From positions 142,626,121 to 142,690,120 of the forward strand of contig NC_135504.1 in NCBI RefSeq assembly GCF_052857255.1: DNA of 64,000 bases. Reading direction: 5' to 3'. The notes beneath the pieces are model-generated. The model saw only the letters and a list, made by a program, of their open reading frames with translations, was not told the origin of the DNA and ran no database searches. Source of the DNA: Amblyomma americanum. Lineage: Eukaryota; Arthropoda; Arachnida; Ixodida; Ixodidae. Position numbers and translations under genes: made by a program. This document shows, piece by piece, positions 24,541 to 37,700 of this stretch (the stretch's first letter is position 1; every line of letters starts with the position of its first letter).

Positions 24541-26270
24541 TGGAGAAACTTCGCGTTGGAGAAACTGCGCGTTTGAGAAACTCCGAGCTGGAGAAACTCC
24601 GCGATGGAGACACTCCGCGCTGGAGAAACACCGCGCTGGAGAAACTCCGTGTTGGAGAAACTCCGTGTTGGGGAAACTTCGTGTTGGAGAAACGGCGCGT
24701 TGGAGATACTCCGCGTTGGAGAAACTCCGCGCTTGAAACACACCGCGCTGGAGAAACTCCGCGTTGGAGAAAGTCCGCGTCGGAGAAGGTCCGCGTTGGA
24801 GAAAGTCCGCGTTGAAGAAAGTCCACGTTGGAGAAAGTCCGCGCTGGAGAAACTCTGCGTTGTATAAACTTCGCGCTCGAGAAACTCCGCGATGGAGAAA
24901 CTCCGCGACGGACAAACTCCGCGATGGAGAAACTCCGCGTTGGAGAAAAGTCCGCTCTGGAGAAACTCTACGCTGGAGAAACTCCTCGCTGGAGCAAATC
25001 CGCGTTGGAGAGACTCCGCGCTGGAGAAACTCCCTCCTGCATAAAATCTGCGCTGGAGAAACTCCGGGCTGGAGAAACTCCGCGCTGGAGAAACTCCGTG
25101 TTGGACAAACTCCGCGCTGGAGAAACTCCGTGTTGGAGAAACTTCGCGCTGGAGAAACTTCGCGTTGGAGAAACTGCGCGTTGGAGAAACTCCGCGTTGG
25201 AGAAACTCGGCGTTGGAGAAAGTCCGCGTCGGAGAAGGTCCGCGTTGGAGAAAGTCCGCGATGGAGAAACTCCGCGCTGGAGAAACTCCGCGTTTGAGAA
25301 GCTCCGAACTGGAGAAACTCCGCGATGGAGACACTCCGCGCTGGAGAAACTCCGTGCTGGAGAAACTCCGTGTTCGGGAAACTTCGCGTTGGAGAAACTC
25401 CGCCTTGGAGAAACTTCGCTTTGAAGAAACGGCGCGTTGGAGAAACTCCGCGTTAGACAAACTCCGCGCTTGAAACACACCGCGCTGGAGAAACTCCGCG
25501 TTGGAGAAAGTCCGCGGCAGAGAAGGTCCGCGTTGGAGAAAGTCCACGTTGGAGAAACTCCGTGTTGTAGAAACTCCGCTTTGGAGAAACTTCTCGTTGA
25601 AGAAACGGCGCGTTGTAGATACTCCGCGTTGGAGAAACTCCGCGCTTGAAACACACCGCGCTGGAGAAACTCCGCGTTGGAGAAAGTCCGCGTTGGAGAA
25701 GGTCCGCGTTGGAGAAAGTCCGCGTGGGAGAAATTCCGCGTTAGAAAAACTCCGCGTTGAAGAAAGTCCGCGTTGGAGAAAGTCCGCACTGGAGAAACTC
25801 CGCGTTGTATAAACTCCGCGCTAGAGAAACTCCGCGATGGAGAAACTCCGCGTTGGAGAAAAGTCCGCTCTGGAGAAACTCTACGCTGGAGAAACTCCGC
25901 GCTGGAGCAACTCCTCGTTGGAGAAACTCCGTGCTGGACAAACTCCGCGCTGAAGAAACTCCGTGTTGGAGAAACTCCGCGCTGGAGAAACTTCGCGTTG
26001 GAGAAACTGCGCGTTTGAGAAACTCCGAGCTGGAGAAACTCCGCGATGGAGACACTCCGCGCTGGAGAAACTCCGTGTTGGAGAAACTCCGTGTTGGGGA
26101 AACTTCGTGTTGGAGAAACGGCGCGTTGGAGATACTCCGCGTTGGAGAAACTACGCGCTTGAAACACACCGCGCTGGAGAAACTCCGCGTTGGAGAAAGT
26201 CCGCGTCGGAGAAGGTCCGCGTTGGAGAAAGTCCGCGTTGAAGAAAGTCCACGTTGGAGAAAGTCCGCGC
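24541..26270. repeat. ~1.73-kb block, copy 2 (offset 4,020 bp)
   Basis: Partner of 20,521-22,265. At about 26,270 it switches to a different neighbour (TTGGATAAACTCCCCGC), which is also found after 23,700, 30,160, 34,390 and 38,230. The right edge is therefore a recombination joint within the array. Confidence 0.78.
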
Positions 26271-28001
26271 TGGAGAAACTCCGCGTTGGATAAACTCCCC
26301 GCTGGAGAAACTCCGCGATGGAGAAACTCCGCGACGGACAAAGTCCGCGATGAAGAAACTCCGCGTTGGTGATGAAAGTCCGCGTTTGAGAAAAGTCCGC
26401 GTTGGAGAAAACTCCGCGCTGGAGAAACTCTACGCTGGAGAAACTCCGCGCTGGAGAAACTCCGCGTTAGAGATACTCCGCGATGAAAAAACTCCGCACT
26501 GGAGAAACTCCGCGTTTGAGAAACTCCGGGCTGGAGAAACTCCGCGATGGAGAAACTCCGGGCTGGAGAAACTCCGCTCTGGGGAAACTCCGCGCTGGAG
26601 AAACTCCGCGCTGGAGAAACTCCGTGTTGGAGAAACTCTGTGTTGGAGAAACTCCGTGTTCGAGAAACTCCGCGCTTGGGAAACCGCGTTGGAGAAACTG
26701 CGCGTTGGAGAAACTCCGTGCTGCATAATATCTGCGCTGGAGAAACTCCGGGCTGGAGAAACTCCCAGCTGGAGAAACTCCGTGTTGGAGAAACTCCGCG
26801 CTGGAGAAACTTCGCGTTGGAGAAACTGCGCGTTTGAGGAACTCCGAGCCGGAGAAACTCCGCGATGGAGACACTCCGCGCTGGAGAAACTCCGTTTTGG
26901 AGAAACTCCGTGTTGGAGAAACTTCGCGTTGGAGAAACTCCGCCTTGGAGAAACTTCGCTTTGAAGAAACGGCGCGTTGGAGAAACTCCGCGTTAGAGAA
27001 ACTCCGCGCTTGAAACACACCGCGCTGGAGAAACTCCGCGTTGGAGAAAGTCCGCGTCGGAGAATGTCCGCGTTGGAGAAAGTCCGCGTTGGAGAAACTC
27101 CGTGTTGTAGAAACTCCGCCTTGGAGAAACTTCGCGTTGAGGAAACGGCGCGTTGGAGATTCTCCGCGTTGGAGAAACTCCGCACTTGAAACACACCGCG
27201 CTGGAGAAACTCCGCGTTGGAGAAAGTCCGCGTTGGAGAAGGTCCGCGTTGGAGAAGGTCCGCGTTGGAGGAAGTCCGCGTTGGAGAAAGTCCGCGTTGG
27301 AGAAACTTCGCGTTGAAGAAAGTCCGCATTGGAGAACGTCCGCGCTGTAGAAACTCCGCGTTGTGTAAACTCCGCGCTGGAGAAACTCCGCGATGGAGAA
27401 ACTCCGCGACGGACAAACTCCGCGATGGAGAAACTCCGCGTTGGAGAAAAGTCCGCTCAGGAGAAATTCTACGCTGAAGAAACTCCGCGCTGGAGCAACT
27501 CCGCGTTGAAGAAACTCCGCGCTGGAGAAACTCCGTGCTGCATAAAATCTGCGCTGGAGAAACCCCGGGCTGGAAAAACTCTGCGCTGGAGAAACTCCGT
27601 GCTGGACAAACTCTGCGCAGGAGAAACTCCGTGTTGGAGAAACTCCGCGCTGGAGAAACTTCGCGTTGCAGAAACTGCGCGTTGGAGAAACTCCGCGTTG
27701 TAGAAACTCCACGTTGGAGAAAGTCCGCGTTGGAGAAAGTCCGCGTTGGAGAGAGTCCGCGATGGAGAAACTCCGCGCTGGAGAAACTCCGCGTTTGAGA
27801 AACTCCGAACTGGAGAAACTCCGCGATAGAGACACTCCGCGCTGGAGAAACTCCGTTTTGGAGAAACTCCGTGTTGGAGAAACTTCGCGTTGGAGAAAGT
27901 CCGCCTTGGAGAAACTTCGCTTTGAAGAAACGGCGCGTTGGAGAAACTCCGCGTTAGAGAAACTCCGCGCTTGAAACACACCGCGCTGGAGAAACTCCGC
28001 G

Positions 28002-28710
28002 TTGGAGAAAGTCCGCGTAGGTGAAGGTCCGCGTTGGAGGAAGTCCGCGTTGGAGGAAGTCCGCGTTGGAGAAAGTCCGCGTTGGAGAAACTTCGCGTTG
28101 AAGAAAGTCCGCATTGGAGAAAGTCCGCGCTGTAGAAACTCCGCGTTGTATAAACTCCGCGCTGGAGAAACTCCGCGATGGAGAAACTCCGCGACGGACA
28201 AACTCCGCGATGGAGAAACTCCGCGTTGGAGAAAAGTCCGCTCTGGAGAAATTCTACGCTGGAGAAACTCCGCGCTGGAGCAACTCCGCGTTGGAGAAAC
28301 TCCGCGCTGGAGAAACTCCGTGCTGCATAAAATCTGCGCTGGAGAAACTCCGGGCTGGAGAAACTCCGCGCTGGAGAAACTCCGTGCTGGACAAACTCTG
28401 CGCAGGAGAAACTCCGTGTTGGAGAAACTCCGCGCTGGAGAAACTTCGCGTTGGAGAAACTGCGCTTTGGAGAAACTCCGCGTTGGAGAAACTCCGCGTT
28501 GGAGAAAGTCCGCGTTGGAGAGTGTCCGCGATGGGGAAACTCCGCGCTGGAGAAACTCTGCGTTTGAGAAACTCCGAACTGGGGAAACTCCGCGATGGAG
28601 ACACTCCGCGCTGGAGAATCTCCGTGTTGGGGAGACTTCGCGTTGGAGAAACGGCGCGTTGGAGGAGCTCAGCGTTGGAGAAACTCCGCGCTTGAAACAC
28701 ACCGCGCTGG
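28002..28710. repeat. ~0.7-kb GTAGGTGAAGG module (one of five plus a partial)
   Basis: The rare unit containing GTAGGTGAAGG starts at 28,017 here and again at 30,898, 32,244, 36,089 and 39,824, each time leading the same ~0.7-kb series. That series contains paired GGAGGAAGTCC units, GCATTGGAG, GCGCTGTAG, TATAAA, CGACGGACAAAC, 17-bp unit, CATAAAATCTGCG, CTCTGCGCAGGAG, TTGGAGAGTGTCC and GTGTTGGGGAGAC. A sixth, truncated copy starts at 24,266. Spacings are 2,881, 1,346, 3,845 and 3,735 bp. Confidence 0.8.
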
Positions 28711-28994
28711 AGAAACTGCGTTGTATAAACTTCGCGCTCGAGAAACTCCGCGATGGAGAAACTCCGCGACGGACAAACTCCGCGATGGAGAAACTCCGCG
28801 TTGGAGAAAAGTCCGCTCTGGAGAAACTCTACGCTGGAGAAACTCCTCGCTGGAGCAAATACGCGTTGGAGAAATTCCGCGCTGGAGAAACTCCCTGCTG
28901 CATAAAATCTGCGCTGGAGAAACTCCGGGCTGGAGAAACTCCGCGCTGGAGAAACTCCGTGTTGGACAAACTCCGCGCTGGATAAACTCCGTGT

Positions 28995-30233
28995 TGGAGA
29001 AACTCCGCGCTGGAGAAACTTCGCGTTGGAGAAACTGCGCGTTGGAGAAACTCCGCGTTGGAGAAACTCGGCGTTGGAGAAAGTCCTCGCTTGAAACACA
29101 CCGCGCTGGAGAAACTCCGCGTTGGAGAAAGTCCGCGTCGGAGAAGGTCCGCGTTGGAGAAAGTCCGCGATGGAGAAACTCCGCGCTGGAGAAACTCCGC
29201 GTTTGAGAAGCTCCGAACTGGAGAAACTCCGCGATGGAGACACTCCGCGCTGGAGAAACTCCGTGCTGGAGAAACTCCGTGTTGGACAAACTCCGTGTTG
29301 GGGAAACTTCGCGTTGGAGAAACACCGCCTTGGAGAAACTTCGCTTTGAAGAAACGGCGCGTTGGAGAAACTCCGCGTTAGAGAAACTCCGCGCTTGAAA
29401 CACACCGCGCTGGAGAAACTCCGCGTTGGAGAAAGTCCGCGTCAGAGAAGGTCCGCGTTGGAGAAAGTCCGCGTTGGAGAAACTCCGTGTTGTAGAAACT
29501 CCGCTTTGGAGAAACTTCTCGTTGAAGAAACGGCGCTTTGGAGATACTCCGCGTTGGAGAAACTCCGCGCTTGAAACACACCGCGCTGGAGAAACTCCGC
29601 GTTGGAGAAAGTCCGCGTTGGAGAAACTCCGCGATGGAGAAACTCCGCGACGGACAAACTCCGCGATGGAAAAACTCCGCGTTGGAGAAAAGTCTGCTCT
29701 GGAGAAACTCTACGCTGGAGAAACTCCGCGCTGGAGAAACTCCGTGCTGCATAACATCTGCTCTGGAGAAACTCCGGGCTGGAGAAACTCCGCGCTGGAG
29801 AAACTCCGTGTTGGAGAAACTCCGCGCTGGAGAAACTTCGCGTTGGAGAAACAGCGCGTTTGAGAAACTCCGAGCTGGAGAAACTCCGCGATGGAGACAC
29901 TCCGCGCTGGAGAAACTCCGCGCTGGAGAAACTCCGTGTTGGAGAAACTCCGTGTTGGGGAAACTTCGTGTTAGAGAAACGGCGCGTTGGAGAAGCTCCG
30001 CGTTGGAGAAACTCCGCACTTGAAATACCGCGGTGGAGAAACTCCGCGTTGGAGAAAATCCGCGTTGGAGAAGGTCCGCGTTGGAGAAAGTCCGCGTTGG
30101 AGAAACTCCGCGTTGAAGAAAGTCCGCGTTGGAGAAAGTCTGCGCTGGAGAAACTCCGCGTTGGATAAACTCCCCGCTGGAGAAACTCCGCGATGGAGAA
30201 ACTCCGCGACGGACAAAGTCCGCGATGAAGAAA
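28995..30233. repeat. ~1.2-kb module, copy 2 of 4
   Basis: Copy of 22,541-23,776 with the CTTGAAATACCGCGG hallmark. Private differences include CATAACATC in place of CATAAAATC near 29,750. The right edge runs into an odd junction, GCGTTTGTGTAAAC, near 30,237-30,250. Confidence 0.78.
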
Positions 30234-30587
30234 CTCCGCGTTTGTGTAAACTCCGCGCTGGAGAAACTCCGCGATGGAGAAACTCCGCGACGGACAAACT
30301 CCGCGATGGAGAAACTCCGCGTTGGAGAAAAGTCCGCTCAGGAGAAATTCTACGCTGAAGAAACTCCGCGCTGGAGCAACTCCGCGTTGAAGAAACTCCG
30401 CGCTGGAGAAACTCCGTGCTGCATAAAATCTGCGCTGGAGAAACTCCGGGCTGGAAAAACTCTGCGCTGGAGAAACTCCGTGCTGGACAAACTCTGCGCA
30501 GGAGAAACTCCGTGTTGGAGAAACTCCGCGCTGGAGAAACTTCGCGTTGCAGAAACTGCGCGTTGGAGAAACTCCGCGTTGGAGAAA

Positions 30588-31933
30588 CTCCACGTTGGAG
30601 AAAGTCCGCGTTGGAGAAAGTCCGCGTTGGAGAGAGTCCGCGATGGAGAAACTCCGCGCTGGAGAAACTCCGCGTTTGAGAAACTCCGAACTGGAGAAAC
30701 TCCGCGATAGAGACACTCCGCGCTGGAGAAACTCCGTTTTGGAGAAACTCCGTGTTGGAGAAACTTCGCGTTGGAGAAAGTCCGCCTTGGAGAAACTTCG
30801 CTTTGAAGAAACGGCGCGTTGGAGAAACTCCGCGTTAGAGAAACTCCGCGCTTGAAACACACCGCGCTGGAGAAACTCCGCGTTGGAGAAAGTCCGCGTA
30901 GGTGAAGGTCCGCGTTGGAGGAAGTCCGCGTTGGAGGAAGTCCGCGTTGGAGAAAGTCCGCGTTGGAGAAACTTCGCGTTGAAGAAAGTCCGCATTGGAG
31001 AAAGTCCGCGCTGTAGAAACTCCGCGTTGTATAAACTCCGCGCTGGAGAAACTCCGCGATGGAGAAACTCCGCGACGGACAAACTCCGCGATGGAGAAAC
31101 TCCGCGTTGGAGAAAAGTCCGCTCTGGAGAAATTCTACGCTGGAGAAACTCCGCGCTGGAGCAACTCCGCGTTGGAGAAACTCCGCGCTGGAGAAACTCC
31201 GTGCTGCATAAAATCTGCGCTGGAGAAACTCCGGGCTGGAGAAACTCCGCGCTGGAGAAACTCCGTGCTGGACAAACTCTGCGCAGGAGAAACTCCGTGT
31301 TGGAGAAACTCCGCGCTGGAGAAACTTCGCGTTGGAGAAACTGCGCTTTGGAGAAACTCCGCGTTGGAGAAACTCCGCGTTGGAGAAAGTCCGCGTTGGA
31401 GAGTGTCCGCGATGGGGAAACTCCGCGCTGGAGAAACTCTGCGTTTGAGAAACTCCGAACTGGGGAAACTCCGCGATGGAGACACTCCGCGCTGGAGAAA
31501 CTCCGTGTTGGGGAGACTTCGCGTTGGAGAAACGGCGCGTTGGAGGAGCTCCGCGTTGGAGAAACTCCGCGCTTGAAACACACCGCGCTGGAGAAACTCT
31601 GCGTTGTATAAACTTCGCGCTCGAGAAACTCCGCGATGGAGAAACTCCGCGACGGACAAACTCCGCGATGGAGAAACTCCGCGTTGGAGAAAAGTCCACT
31701 CTGGAGAAACTCTACGCTGGAGAAACTCCTCGCTGGAGCAAATCCGCGTTGGAGAAACTCCGCGCTGGAGAAACTCCCTGCTGCATAAAATCTGCGCTGG
31801 AGGAACTCCGGGCTGGAGAAACTCCGCGCTGGAGAAACTCCGTGCTGGACAAACTCTGCGCAGGAGAAACTCCGTGTTGGAGAAACTCCGCGCTGGAGAA
31901 ACTTCGCGTTGCAGAAACTGCGCGTTGGAGAAA
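30588..31933. repeat. 1,346-bp tandem duplication, copy 1
   Basis: Begins with CTCCACGTTGGAGAAAG and is followed directly by the second copy, which starts with the same unit at 31,934. The two align from 30,588-31,830 to 31,934-33,176 and then diverge. Each contains one GTAGGTGAAGG module. A visible difference is GAGGAGCTCCGCG (about 31,543) against GAGGAGCTCAGCG (about 32,889). Confidence 0.8.
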
Positions 31934-33176
31934 CTCCACGTTGGAGAAAGTCCGCGTTGGAGAAAGTCCGCGTTGGAGAGAGTCCGCGATGGAGAAACTC
32001 CGCGCTGGAGAAACTCCGCGTTTGAGAAACTCCGAACTGGAGAAACTCCGCGATAGAGACACTCCGCGCTGGAGAAACTCCGTTTTGGAGAAACTCCGTG
32101 TTGGAGAAACTTCGCGTTGGAGAAAGTCCGCCTTGGAGAAACTTCGCTTTGAAGAAACGGCGCGTTGGAGAAACTCCGCGTTAGAGAAACTCCGCGCTTG
32201 AAACACACCGCGCTGGAGAAACTCCGCGTTGGAGAAAGTCCGCGTAGGTGAAGGTCCGCGTTGGAGGAAGTCCGCGTTGGAGGAAGTCCGCGTTGGAGAA
32301 AGTCCGCGTTGGAGAAACTTCGCGTTGAAGAAAGTCCGCATTGGAGAAAGTCCGCGCTGTAGAAACTCCGCGTTGTATAAACTCCGCGCTGGAGAAACTC
32401 CGCGATGGAGAAACTCCGCGACGGACAAACTCCGCGATGGAGAAACTCCGCGTTGGAGAAAAGTCCGCTCTGGAGAAATTCTACGCTGGAGAAACTCCGC
32501 GCTGGAGCAACTCCGCGTTGGAGAAACTCCGCGCTGGAGAAACTCCGTGCTGCATAAAATCTGCGCTGGAGAAACTCCGGGCTGGAGAAACTCCGCGCTG
32601 GAGAAACTCCGTGCTGGACAAACTCTGCGCAGGAGAAACTCCGTGTTGGAAAAACTCCGCGCTGGAGAAACTTCGCGTTGGAGAAACTGCGCTTTGGAGA
32701 AACTCCGCGTTGGAGAAACTCCGCGTTGGAGAAAGTCCGCGTTGGAGAGTGTCCGCGATGGGGAAACTCCGCGCTGGAGAAACTCTGCGTTTGAGAAACT
32801 CCGAACTGGGGAAACTCCGCGATGGAGACACTCCGCGCTGGAGAAACTCCGTGTTGGGGAGACTTCGCGTTGGAGAAACGGCGCGTTGGAGGAGCTCAGC
32901 GTTGGAGAAACTCCGCGCTTGAAACACACCGCGCTGGAGAAACTCTGCGTTGTATAAACTTCGCGCTCGAGAAACTCCGCGATGGAGAAACTCCGCGACG
33001 GATAAACTCCGCGATGGAGAAACTCCGCGTTGGAGAAAAGTCCGCTCTGGAGAAACTCTACGCTGGAGAAACTCCTCGCTGGAGCAAATCCGCGTTGGAG
33101 AAACTCCGCGCTGGAGAAACTCCCTGCTGCATAAAATCTGCGCTGGAGAAACTCCGGGCGGGAGAAACTCCGCGCT
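31934..33176. repeat. 1,346-bp tandem duplication, copy 2 (aligned part)
   Basis: Second copy of 30,588-31,933. Its left edge, 31,934, is also the left edge of the 3,845-bp-spaced pair, which suggests this CTCCACG unit was used more than once as an exchange point. Confidence 0.78.
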
Positions 33177-33223
33177 GGAGAAACTCCGTGTTGGACAAAC
33201 TCCGCGCTGGAGAAACTCCGTGT

Positions 33224-34460
33224 TGGAGAAACTCCGCGCTGGAGAAACTTCGCGTTGGAGAAACTGCGCGTTGGAGAAACTCCGCGTTGGAGAAACTCGG
33301 CGTTGGAGAAAGTCCTCGCTTGAAACACACCGCGCTGGAGAAACTCCGCGTTGGAGAAAGTCCGCGTCGGAGAAGGTCCGCGTTGGAGAAAGTCCGCGAT
33401 GGAGAAACTCCGCGCTGGAGAAACTCCGCGTTTGAGAAGCTCCGAACTGGAGAAACTCCGCGATGGAGACACTCCGCGCTGGAGAAACTCCGTGCTGGAG
33501 AAACTCCGTGTTGGACAAACTCCGTGTTGGGGAAACTTCGCGTTGGAGAAACTCCGCCTTGGAGAAACTTCGCTTTGAAGAAACGGCGCGTTGGAGAAAC
33601 TCCGCGTTAGAGAAACTCCGCGCTTGAAACACACCGCGCTGGGGAAACTCCGCGTTGGAGAAAGTCCGCGTCAGAGAAGGTCCGCGTTGGAGAAAGTCCG
33701 CGTTGGAGAAACTCCCTGTTGTAGAAACTCCGCTTTGGAGAAACTTCTCGTTGAAGAAACGGCGCTTTGGAGATACTCCGCGTTGGAGAAACTCCGCGCT
33801 TGAAACACACCGCGCTGGAGAAACTCCGCGTTGGAGAAAGTCCGCGTTGGAGAAACTCCGCGATGGAGAAACTCCGCGACGGACAAACTCCGCGATGGAA
33901 AAACTCCGCGTTGGAGAAAAGTCCGCTCTGGAGAAACTCTATGCTGGAGAAACTCCGCGCTGGAGAAACTCCGTGCTGCATAAAATCTGCTCTGGAGAAA
34001 CTCCGGGCTGGAGAAACTCCGCGCTGGAGAAACTCCGTGTTGGAGAAACTCCGCGCTGGAGAAACTTCGCGTTGGAGAAACAGCGCGTTTGAGAAACTCC
34101 GAGCTGGAGAAACTCCGCGATGGAGACACTCCGCGCTGGAGAAACTCCGCGCTGGAGAAACTCCGTGTTGGAGAAACTCCGTGTTGGGGAAACTTCGTGT
34201 TAGAGAAACGGCGCGTTGGAGAAGCTCCGCGTTGGAGAAACTCCGCACTTGAAATACCGCGGTGGAGAAACTCCGCGTTGGAGAAAGTCCGCGTTGGAGA
34301 AGGTCCGCGTTGGAGAAAGTCCGCGTTGGAGAAACTCCGCGTTGAAGAAAGTCCGCGTTGGAGAAAGTCTGCGCTGGAGAAACTCCGCGTTGGATAAACT
34401 CCCCGCTGGAGAAACTCCGCGATGGAGAAACTCCGCGACGGACAAAGTCCGCGATGAAGA
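33224..34460. repeat. ~1.2-kb module, copy 3 of 4
   Basis: Third copy of the module and part of the young 3,845-bp-spaced pair. It continues into a GTGATGAAA 19-bp unit at 34,463, which the 22.5-kb and 29-kb copies lack at that point. Confidence 0.8.
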
Positions 34461-34774
34461 AACTCCGCGTTGGTGATGAAAGTCCGCGTTTGAGAAAAGT
34501 CCGCGTTGGAGAAAACTCCGCGCTGGAGAAACTCTACGCTGGAGAAACTCCGCGCTGGAGAAACTCCGCGTTGGAGATACTCCGCGATGAAAAAACTCCG
34601 CACTGGAGAAACTCCGCGTTTGAGAAACTCCGGGCTGGAGAAACTCCGCGATGGAGAAACTCCGGGCTGGAGAAACTCCGCTCTGGGGAAACTCCGCGCT
34701 GGAGAAACTCCGCGCTGGAGAAACTCCGTGTTCGAGAAACTCCGCGCTTGGGAAACCGCGTTGGAGAAACTGCG

Positions 34775-37700
34775 CGTTGGAGAAACTCCGTGCTGCATAA
34801 TATCTGCGCTGGAGAAACTCCGGGCTGGAGAAACTCCCAGCTGGAGAAACTCCGTGTTGGAGAAACTCCGCGCTGGAGAAACTTCGCGTTGGAGAAACTG
34901 CGCGTTTGAGGAACTCCGAGCCGGAGAAACTCCGCGATGGAGACACTCCGCGCTGGAGAAACTCCGTTTTGGAGAAACTCCGTGTTGGAGAAACTTCGCG
35001 TTGGAGAAACTCCGCCTTGGAGAAACTTCGCTTTGAAGAAACGGCGCGTTGGAGAAACTCCGCGTTAGAGAAACTCCGCGCTTGAAACACACCGCGCTGG
35101 AGAAACTCCGCGTTGGAGAAAGTCCGCGTCGGAGAATGTCCGCGTTGGAGAAAGTCCGCGTTGGAGAAACTCCGTGTTGTAGAAACTCCGCCTTGGAGAA
35201 ACTTCGCGTTGAGGAAACGGCGCGTTGGAGATTCTCCGCGTTGGAGAAACTCCGCACTTGAAACACACCGCGCTGGAGAAACTCCGCGTTGGAGAAAGTC
35301 CGCGTTGGAGAAGGTCCGCGTTGGAGAAGGTCCGCGTTGGAGGAAGTCCGCGTTGGAGAAAGTCCGCGTTGGAGAAACTTCGCGTTGAAGAAAGTCCGCA
35401 TTGGAGAACGTCCGCGCTGTAGAAACTCCGCGTTGTGTAAACTCCGCGCTGGAGAAACTCCGCGATGGAGAAACTCCGCGACGGACAAACTCCGCGATGG
35501 AGAAACTCCGCGTTGGAGAAAAGTCCGCTCAGGAGAAATTCTACGCTGAAGAAACTCCGCGCTGGAGCAACTCCGCGTTGAAGAAACTCCGCGCTGGAGA
35601 AACTCCGTGCTGCATAAAATCTGCGCTGGAGAAACCCCGGGCTGGAAAAACTCTGCTCTGGAGAAACTCCGTGCTGGACAAACTCTGCGCAGGAGAAACT
35701 CCGTGTTGGAGAAACTCCGCGCTGGAGAAACTTCGCGTTGCAGAAACTGCGCGTTGGAGAAACTCCGCGTTGTAGAAACTCCACGTTGGAGAAAGTCCGC
35801 GTTGGAGAAAGTCCGCGTTGGAGAGAGTCCGCGATGGAGAAACTCCGCGCTGGAGAAACTCCGCGTTTGAGAAACTCCGAACTGGAGAAACTCCGCGATA
35901 GAGACACTCCGCGCTGGAGAAACTCCGTTTTGGAGAAACTCCGTGTTGGAGAAACTTCGCGTTGGAGAAAGTCCGCCTTGGAGAAACTTCGCTTTGAAGA
36001 AACGGCGCGTTGGAGAAACTCCGCGTTAGAGAAACTCCGCGCTTGAAACACACCGCGCTGGAGAAACTCCGCGTTGGAGAAAGTCCGCGTAGGTGAAGGT
36101 CCGCGTTGGAGGAAGTCCGCGTTGGAGGAAGTCCGCGTTGGAGAAAGTCCGCGTTGGAGAAACTTCGCGTTGAAGAAAGTCCGCATTGGAGAAAGTCCGC
36201 GCTGTAGAAACTCCGCGTTGTATAAACTCCGCGCTGGAGAAACTCCGCGATGGAGAAACTCCGCGACGGACAAACTCCGCGATGGAGAAACTCCGCGTTG
36301 GAGAAAAGTCCGCTCTGGAGAAATTCTACGCTGGAGAAACTCCGCGCTGGAGCAACTCCGCGTTGGAGAAACTCCGCGCTGGAGAAACTCCGTGCTGCAT
36401 AAAATCTGCGCTGGAGAAACTCCGGGCTGGAGAAACTCCGCGCTGGAGAAACTCCGTGCTGGACAAACTCTGCGCAGGAGAAACTCCGTGTTGGAAAAAC
36501 TCCGCGCTGGAGAAACTTCGCGTTGGAGAAACTGCGCTTTGGAGAAACTCCGCGTTGGAGAAACTCCGCGTTGGAGAAAGTCCGCGTTGGAGAGTGTCCG
36601 CGATGGGGAAACTCCGCGCTGGAGAAACTCTGCGTTTGAGAAACTCCGAACTGGGGAAACTCCGCGATGGAGACACTCCGCGCTGGAGAAACTCCGTGTT
36701 GGGGAGACTTCGCGTTGGAGAAACGGCGCGTTGGAGGAGCTCAGCGTTGGAGAAACTCCGCGCTTGAAACACACCGCGCTGGAGAAACTCTGCGTTGTAT
36801 AAACTTCGCGCTCGAGAAACTCCGCGATGGAGAAACTCCGCGACGGATAAACTCCGCGATGGAGAAACTCCGCGTTGGAGAAAAGTCCGCTCTGGAGAAA
36901 CTCTACGCTGGAGAAACTCCTCGCTGGAGCAAATCCGCGTTGGAGAAACTCCGCGCTGGAGAAACTCCCTGCTGCATAAAATCTGCGCTGGAGAAACTCC
37001 GGGCTGGAGAAACTCCGCGCTGGAGAAACTCCGTGTTGGACAAACTCCGCGCTGGAGAAACTCCGTGTTGGAGAAACTCCGCGCTGGAGAAACTTCGCGT
37101 TGGAGAAACTGCGCGTTGGAGAAACTCCGCGTTGGAGAAACTCGGCGTTGGAGAAAGTCCTCGCTTGAAACACACCGCGCTGGAGAAACTCCGCGTTGGA
37201 GAAAGTCCGCGTCGGAGAAGGTCCGCGTTGGAGAAAGTCCGCGATGGAGAAACTCCGCGCTGGAGAAACTCCGCGTTTGAGAAGCTCCGAACTGGAGAAA
37301 CTCCGCGATGGAGACACTCCGCGCTGGAGAAACTCCGTGCTGGAGAAACTCCGTGTTGGACAAACTCCGTGTTGGGGAAACTTCGCGTTGGAGAAACTCC
37401 GCCTTGGAGAAACTTCGCTTTGAAGAAACGGCGCGTTGGAGAAACTCCGCGTTAGAGAAACTCCGCGCTTGAAACACACCGCGCTGGGGAAACTCCGCGT
37501 TGGAGAAAGTCCGCGTCAGAGAAGGTCCGCGTTGGAGAAAGTCCGCGTTGGAGAAACTCCCTGTTGTAGAAACTCCGCTTTGGAGAAACTTCTCGTTGAA
37601 GAAACGGCGCTTTGGAGATACTCCGCGTTGGAGAAACTCCGCGCTTGAAACACACCGCGCTGGAGAAACTCCGCGTTGGAGAAAGTCCGCGTTGGAGAAA

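Larger units (their letters stand above)
26700..30240. repeat. ~3.5-kb block, copy 1 (offset 8,072 bp)
   Basis: Matches about 34,775-38,310 at an offset of 8,072 bp, rising to 8,074 after a 2-bp loss in this copy near 28,709 (GAAACTGCGTTG, where partners have GAAACTCTGCGTTG). Left of about 26,660 the offset is 8,104 bp because the second copy lacks two monomers near 34,730. Scattered substitutions show it is older than the 3,845-bp pair that overlaps its partner. Confidence 0.75.
31934..34725. repeat. ~2.8-kb young duplication, copy 1 (offset 3,845 bp)
   Basis: Aligns to 35,779-38,570 at a constant offset of 3,845 bp. The left edge is sharp: upstream of 31,934 the preceding unit differs (CTGCGCGTTGGAG here, CTCCGCGTTGTAG in the partner). 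The right edge is near 34,725, where this copy lacks two monomers. The only difference I noticed is G at 33,160 (CCGGGCGGGAG) against T at 37,005 (CCGGGCTGGAG). I compared by eye through corresponding translations and landmarks, not by a full alignment. Confidence 0.85.
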
